From: an uncultured Saprospiraceae bacterium
GTDB taxonomy: Bacteria > Bacteroidota > Bacteroidia > Chitinophagales > Saprospiraceae
Direction of reading: 5' to 3'
DNA: 48,545 nucleotides
NCBI GenBank assembly: GCA_937941095.1
Contig: CALDYJ010000015.1
Coordinates: 1 to 48,545 of the forward strand
Under the pieces are notes generated by a model. The model did not search any database, was not told the DNA's origin, and saw nothing but the letters and a program-made list of their open reading frames with translations. The position numbers and the translations under genes were made by a program. Shown piece after piece: positions 44,907 through 48,545 of this stretch. Position 1 is the first letter of the stretch; each line of letters starts with the position of its first letter.

Positions 44907-45920
44907 TCAATCAGCTTTAACTTGAATGTAAGCTCTTAAATCTTCCAGCATTTGATCACTCATTTTTTCTTTTGTATAAAAAGGCATGTAAGATCTTTTT
45001 CCATTCATTGGAGAAGTCCCATACCTTGCGACTTGATAAATGGAATAAGGGCTGTAACGCTCGATGTGTTTCTCAAGGTAGTCGAAGCTGTGCTTTGAAT
45101 CATCTAGATTAAAGAATGAGTATCTCGCGTTTTTATGACAATGCATGCAAGATTTATCATAAATATTTTTACCATTGTCAGGATTTCCTTTTAATCCTAA
45201 TCCCTTGCTCCTATCCTCAGGAGGATACATAAATGTTGCTGGAGCTTTTTCTAAATATTTAGACTTTATCAATGCTCTTACTTTTGGATGATCACCTTTT
45301 TTGTTTAAAGCATCTTGGACCGTTTTTGATTCTTGCTTATCTAGTTTTAAGTCAGAAACCTTTAAATCAATTTCCCAAAAATAGGCTAATATAGATTCTA
45401 CTTCCCAATCTTTTAACCTTCTTCCTTGTGCACATTCAACAGCACACAATTGGATGGCTTCACGGATATTGTTTCTGGCAACTTTCGTTAGATCACCATA
45501 CTTTTTTACATAATCATCGTTATAATAACTCTTTCTATTTGCTACTCCATATAAGCTGCTTCCTTGGAGGTACGGAAGATTATTGTCGACGGCATAATCA
45601 AGTCTTTCTTGTGGATCAATGGAGTTAAGATCTGCTCTTTCTTTGACTACATTATGGCAAGAAGTACAGACAAAGTGTTTGCTTTGTTTCTTAGTTTTTT
45701 TACCGCTTCGTCTTTCAGCAAATCCTTTGTGCACCAGATTTTTTCCATTTTCTGCACTAAGGTTTCTCAAACTTTTGACTTCATTGGTAGATGTTGGTTC
45801 TCCAAGTTTTTTTAATATGCTGTTGACCTTCATATCATCTATTGGTACTTTGTCGATTTGATTATTAGTACCTAAAAAGAAAATTATAAAGCCTATTAAT
45901 CCTATTAATAAGGTTTTCAT
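44907..45920 (-). CDS. Dihaem cytochrome c
   Basis: This 337-residue protein has an N-terminal signal or anchor (about 1-18) and two CxxCH haem sites, C85-TS-C88-H89 and C258-MH-C261-H262. YMPFY after the second site offers a likely axial Met. A CAVEC pair near residue 160 may form a disulfide. The two cytochrome domains are separated by a long helical linker. It is probably a periplasmic electron carrier or a subunit of an oxidoreductase. It follows the DUF5777 barrel gene by 9 bases and with it and the CX4CH lipoprotein forms an apparent operon. The redox partner is not known. Confidence 0.88.
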   Translation of the reverse strand: MKTLLIGLIGFIIFFLGTNNQIDKVPIDDMKVNSILKKLGEPTSTNEVKSLRNLSAENGKNLVHKGFAERRSGKKTKKQSKHFVCTSCHNVVKERADLNSIDPQERLDYAVDNNLPYLQGSSLYGVANRKSYYNDDYVKKYGDLTKVARNNIREAIQLCAVECAQGRRLKDWEVESILAYFWEIDLKVSDLKLDKQESKTVQDALNKKGDHPKVRALIKSKYLEKAPATFMYPPEDRSKGLGLKGNPDNGKNIYDKSCMHCHKNARYSFFNLDDSKHSFDYLEKHIERYSPYSIYQVARYGTSPMNGKRSYMPFYTKEKMSDQMLEDLRAYIQVKAD

Positions 45921-45929
45921 CTTGCAAAT

Positions 45930-46781
45930 TTATAGGTTAAATAATCTTGAAATCGTAAAGCCCAATCGAAATTGGCCGTCTCCCCAATTTTTTCTAGTAT
46001 AAGGAATATAATCTGTTTCAGCCATTGCCTGAGAGTTTGTGAGGTTCACTTGAAACCTGTGACCTCCTGTATCTATTTCTAGGCCTACTCCTATGCTAGG
46101 ATAGTAATCGTTTTCGCTGCTTCGAAAATCAGAGAATGGGTAGTTGACGTCAATGATCGCTCCAAAGACTTTGGATAATTGAACCTTTGCAGCAATGCCT
46201 AAACTAATTAGTCCGTTTTCATCTTCGAAGTCTACAATGTTTCTATGAACATACGAAGGTGTAATTTGCATAGAAAAACCATCTGAGAATTTTTTAGCCG
46301 CAATTAATTGAACTGCGTAAACCATCCTATGAGCAAAAGCCTCAAAGAAATTAATAGCATCTGGATTGGTGCTGCTTTGCATCGTACTCACAGAGATCTG
46401 TGAATATGCACTTAATGATAATGGTGTGTTATTAGATTGAGCCATTAGTTTGTACTTCAAATTAGTATTGACTAAACGCGTCAAAGGTCCGGCGCCCTTT
46501 GTTCTGTTTATACCGACCATAAATCTATCGCTAAGCCCAATATCAAAACCTATCATCACATCTCTTGCTGATTCTAATCCATAAAAAGATTGCCATCCTC
46601 CAAAGTCACCAGCTATATCTCCAAATCGATGACCAATTCTAATGTCTAGTTTTTTTGCAGGCAAAGTTTCAACAGAAGCTGCATTAATAACACGAGTATC
46701 TTTGAAGGTAAAATATGTGTTTTCTTGAGCACTAGTATAAAATCCTAAAAGACTTAAACTTATGATAAGAAGTAATCGCAT
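45930..46781 (-). CDS. DUF5777-type outer-membrane barrel
   Basis: This 283-residue protein has a signal peptide (ending TSAQ). The family-type core follows, including TLPAKKLDIRIGHRFGDI, GLESARDVMIGFDIGL and a terminal aromatic residue (FRLGFTISRLFNL). Members are beta-barrels that occur beside cytochrome c and YceI-like genes in Bacteroidota. It sits between the CX4CH lipoprotein gene (50 bases upstream) and the dihaem cytochrome gene (9 bases downstream). It may act as a porin or anchor for that set. DUF naming is by eye. Confidence 0.85.
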   Translation of the reverse strand: MRLLLIISLSLLGFYTSAQENTYFTFKDTRVINAASVETLPAKKLDIRIGHRFGDIAGDFGGWQSFYGLESARDVMIGFDIGLSDRFMVGINRTKGAGPLTRLVNTNLKYKLMAQSNNTPLSLSAYSQISVSTMQSSTNPDAINFFEAFAHRMVYAVQLIAAKKFSDGFSMQITPSYVHRNIVDFEDENGLISLGIAAKVQLSKVFGAIIDVNYPFSDFRSSENDYYPSIGVGLEIDTGGHRFQVNLTNSQAMAETDYIPYTRKNWGDGQFRLGFTISRLFNL

Positions 46782-46831
46782 GAAATATTTTTTTGGATAA
46801 TGGTCTAAAAAGCGTTAAATAATTTTGATGA

Positions 46832-47218
46832 TTAATTAGGGTAATTGAGTTCAACCCAACATTTGATTTTTTCAAAATCTTCATCAGTGAAATCGTGAGG
46901 GCCAGCATTTGTAGTCCAATTTGGAGGCATCCCTAGATTCCCATCCTTTTTTAAATCAATACAGTATCTTTCAATGCCATCTGCATTCAACCAAGGTTCC
47001 ATGCTCTCATAATTGGAAAAATTACCAGGAGCGTCGCTGTTACTCACATGGCAAGCTGGAATAGCACAATAGGTGTCAATAATTGGTTTTATTTCAAGGC
47101 TGTATTTAATAGTTGTCTCATCACAGTTGCCAGACTGTACAGGTTCTGGTAACTTATCTGATGTACAAGCAATAATCAGACAAATAAAGACAATAGGATA
47201 AATGTATTTCATCTTCAT
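46832..47218 (-). CDS. Small haem-binding lipoprotein with CX4CH motif
   Basis: This 128-residue lipoprotein has a lipobox at C18 (LIIAC). It carries the cytochrome-like context IKPIIDTYC-AIPA-CH (C51, C56, H57), where the haem site has four residues between the Cys pair instead of two, and GMPP (M97) as axial-ligand candidate. CX4CH sites occur in some Bacteroidota and planctomycete cytochromes, but haem attachment here is inferred. Cys86 and the acidic C-terminal segment (DFTDEDFEKIKCWVE) also match mono-haem cytochrome folds. It is the first gene of the haem-protein trio on this strand. Confidence 0.8.
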   Translation of the reverse strand: MKMKYIYPIVFICLIIACTSDKLPEPVQSGNCDETTIKYSLEIKPIIDTYCAIPACHVSNSDAPGNFSNYESMEPWLNADGIERYCIDLKKDGNLGMPPNWTTNAGPHDFTDEDFEKIKCWVELNYPN

Positions 47219-47289
47219 TATTTACAATTGGTTTTAAGCGAATCTTATAGATAAAACCTCAAATGCTTAGTTAATGGCTTTAATATTTA

Positions 47290-47297
47290 TAATTTTG
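47290..47297 (+). promoter_or_regulatory. Possible -7 promoter box for the bacilliredoxin gene
   Basis: TAATTTTG matches the Bacteroidota -7 consensus TAnnTTTG exactly and lies 51 bases before the start codon. A clear TTTG at -33 is missing, so the call is tentative. Confidence 0.3.
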
Positions 47298-47348
47298 TCC
47301 TAAATTTAAACTAATCAAGGCTTATAATTGTATAGAAATTAAAAAATC

Positions 47349-47765
47349 ATGAGATATCCAGCAGAATTAGTAGCACCATTTGCCAAAGACTTGACAGATT
47401 TTGGCTTTGAGTCGCTCAATACAGCAGAAGAAGTAACAGAAACAATAGAGAATTCAGCAGGAACCGTTCTTGTTGTGGTAAATTCCGTTTGTGGTTGTGC
47501 TGCAGCAAATGCTAGACCAGCTGCAAAAATGGCCATTCAAAACGATAAAAAACCTAGCAAAATTACAACTGTATTTGCAGGTGTAGACATGGAAGCAACA
47601 GCAAAAGCTAGAGAGTTTATGGTACCTTATCCACCATCATCTCCTTCGATGGCTTTATTTAAAGATGGAGAATTAGTACATTTTATTGAAAGAATGGAGA
47701 TTGAAGGAAGAACCGCTGAATCTATAGCTATGAATTTGGTTGCAGCTTTTGATAAGCATTGCTAG
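47349..47765 (+). CDS. Bacilliredoxin (BrxA/BrxB family)
   Basis: This 138-residue thioredoxin-fold protein matches the BrxA/BrxB (UPF0403) family in length and motifs. The CGC active site lies at 48-50 (NSVCGCAAANARPA), with FAGVDMEATAKAREFM and PPSSPSMALFKDG downstream. In bacillithiol-containing organisms these proteins remove bacillithiol from modified proteins after oxidative stress, which implies bacillithiol is made here. It is a single cytoplasmic gene, divergent from the haem-protein trio. Confidence 0.95.
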   Translation: MRYPAELVAPFAKDLTDFGFESLNTAEEVTETIENSAGTVLVVVNSVCGCAAANARPAAKMAIQNDKKPSKITTVFAGVDMEATAKAREFMVPYPPSSPSMALFKDGELVHFIERMEIEGRTAESIAMNLVAAFDKHC

Positions 47766-47848
47766 GGTTTTGGTTGTTGGTTTTTAGATCAACAACCTTC
47801 GCTAAAGCTTTGGCGGACAAGTTGATGCAAGTGAAAATATGTTGATTG

Positions 47849-47865
47849 ACTTTCGACCAAAGACC
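47849..47865. repeat. Intergenic repeat, copy E (short)
   Basis: ACTTTCGACCAAAGACC matches the TCGA..AAAGAC-N-AAAGACC part of copies B and D. It lies between the convergent bacilliredoxin and HPt genes. The same gap has an 8-bp hairpin, GGTTGTTG/CAACAACC (47772-47797), without a T-run. Confidence 0.4.
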
Positions 47866-48228
47866 TTATTTTAACTTCCTAGTTTCTTCAATGGCAATTT
47901 TCTTTGCTCTTGTCATCAAAGTAGTGAATTCTTGAATCTGGCCTACATCGACAGTGTTGTTATCTTGTAAGTTTATTTCCAAGTCTTTGGCCATTTGAAA
48001 TAAGAATGGAAAGCCACATATTCTAAAGTTAGACTTTATCCTATGAAAACTCATTATTAATTTTTTTCTGTCTGAGTTTCGTATGGCGTCATTTATATTG
48101 ACGGTTTCGGCATCAATTAATTGGACCAATAAATCTAGGAATTCGACCATGTCTGGTTCTTCTCCAAAAGAAGAAGTCCTTAAGATTTCTATGTCGAAAA
48201 AGTGCGAGGATCTATTTTCATTAGGCAT
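47866..48228 (-). CDS. Orphan histidine phosphotransfer (HPt) protein
   Basis: This 120-residue, mostly helical protein carries the HPt motif FHRIKSNFRICG with H62 as phosphorylatable residue and GFPFLFQMAKDLE downstream. It would relay phosphate between a hybrid kinase and a response regulator, but no such hybrid kinase is nearby. The LytS/LytTR pair is 20 kb away and normally needs no HPt. The ATG at 48228 fits better than an upstream ATG at 48273, which would add a Phe/Cys-rich tail that is not part of the domain. The gene begins 55 bases beyond the pdxH stop. Confidence 0.85.
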   Translation of the reverse strand: MPNENRSSHFFDIEILRTSSFGEEPDMVEFLDLLVQLIDAETVNINDAIRNSDRKKLIMSFHRIKSNFRICGFPFLFQMAKDLEINLQDNNTVDVGQIQEFTTLMTRAKKIAIEETRKLK

Positions 48229-48282
48229 AGCAAATATAGAGCAAAAGGCGAACCAATTTTTACTGCTGTTCAAATAATTGTT

Positions 48283-48545
48283 TCAAGGTGCTACTCTCTT
48301 AATAGACCATTTCCTTTTTCCCTTTGGTTTTGAATAGATGATTCGATCATGTAAGCGACTTGGTCTACCTTGCCAAAATTCTATTAAACTTGGTTTTACA
48401 ATGTAACCTCCCCAATGTGGAGGCTTAGGAAGCGTTTTTTCTTTCTTGTACAAGTCTTCTAACCTTTTGACTTCATTTTCTAAATCTAGTCTGCTTATTT
48501 GTCTACTTTGAGGAGAAGCCCAAGCTCCTATTTGGCTGCCTTTAG
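48283..48545 (-). CDS. pdxH: Pyridoxamine 5'-phosphate oxidase, C-terminal part
   Basis: The visible 87 codons encode the C-terminal half of PdxH, which oxidises pyridoxine or pyridoxamine 5'-phosphate to pyridoxal 5'-phosphate with FMN. Family motifs are clear: GSQIGAWASPQSRQI, PKPPHWGGYIVKP, IEFWQGRPSRLHDR and the terminal WSIKRVAP. The gene runs on the minus strand and its start lies beyond the right edge of the window. The HPt gene follows on the same strand. No function other than vitamin B6 metabolism is suggested. Confidence 0.95.
   Translation of the reverse strand, partial: KGSQIGAWASPQSRQISRLDLENEVKRLEDLYKKEKTLPKPPHWGGYIVKPSLIEFWQGRPSRLHDRIIYSKPKGKRKWSIKRVAP

Noticed and set aside
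1..48545. CRISPR arrays, tRNA or rRNA genes, intact insertion sequences, prophage
   Set aside because: No evenly spaced repeats with spacers, no tRNA T-arm pattern, no rRNA segments and no transposase or phage structural motifs were seen on either strand.

Overview
The window is AT-rich and comes from a member of the Bacteroidota, most likely a Saprospirales-like lineage. The evidence is four type IX secretion system (T9SS) cargo proteins (two with a type A sorting tail, two with a gliding-type CHU_C/type B tail), a PorP/SprF protein, a PorE-like OmpA protein, DUF5723 and DUF5777 barrels, many Cys-Asp/Glu-rich lipoproteins, a bacilliredoxin, and starts without clear Shine-Dalgarno sequences. 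The order-level placement is inference. No rRNA, tRNA, CRISPR array or intact insertion sequence was seen.

Layout. 1-2.0 kb: a secreted surface protein and two sparse intergenic stretches. 2.0-10.1 kb: a compact envelope-glycan locus. It holds a DPM1-like family 2 glycosyltransferase, a 1022-residue GT-C-like membrane protein, an Ig-like lipoprotein, a membrane-anchored GH5-like glycoside hydrolase and a MOP-type flippase. Three of the genes overlap by 1-4 bases in one direction, and the hydrolase and flippase overlap tail to tail by 35 bases. 10.2-13.0 kb: a type A T9SS cargo with a beta-propeller and Asp-rich metal-binding repeats. 13.5-20.0 kb: an apparent operon of type B cargo, PorP/SprF and PorE-like OmpA, with a 59-60 bp repeat on each side of the PorP gene.

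20.1-26.3 kb: a run of minus-strand genes for three lipoproteins, a DUF5723 barrel fused to a charged coil and an SH3 domain, and a PGI/PMI-type sugar-phosphate isomerase. 26.5-28.3 kb: a LytS/LytTR two-component pair. A perfect 17-bp direct repeat with 21-bp period, resembling LytTR half-sites, lies between it and the isomerase gene. 28.4-34.7 kb: a gluzincin-like lipoprotein peptidase, classical pgi, an SPFH protein, a YraN-like protein and an MFS transporter. 34.9-40.6 kb: a 1879-residue mosaic secreted protein (GH-A-like barrel, HYR, three C-type lectin domains, three Kazal domains, type A tail).

40.6-48.5 kb: a DUF2064 transferase, a low-complexity basic/acidic secreted protein, a type B cargo with a SprB repeat, a haem-protein trio (CX4CH lipoprotein, DUF5777 barrel, dihaem cytochrome c), a bacilliredoxin, an orphan HPt protein and the 3' part of pdxH cut by the right edge.

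The main theme is building and decorating the cell surface. The best candidates for an undescribed system are the 2.0-10.1 kb glycan locus and the mosaic protein at 34.9 kb. Family names come from reading motifs by eye; no searches were run.
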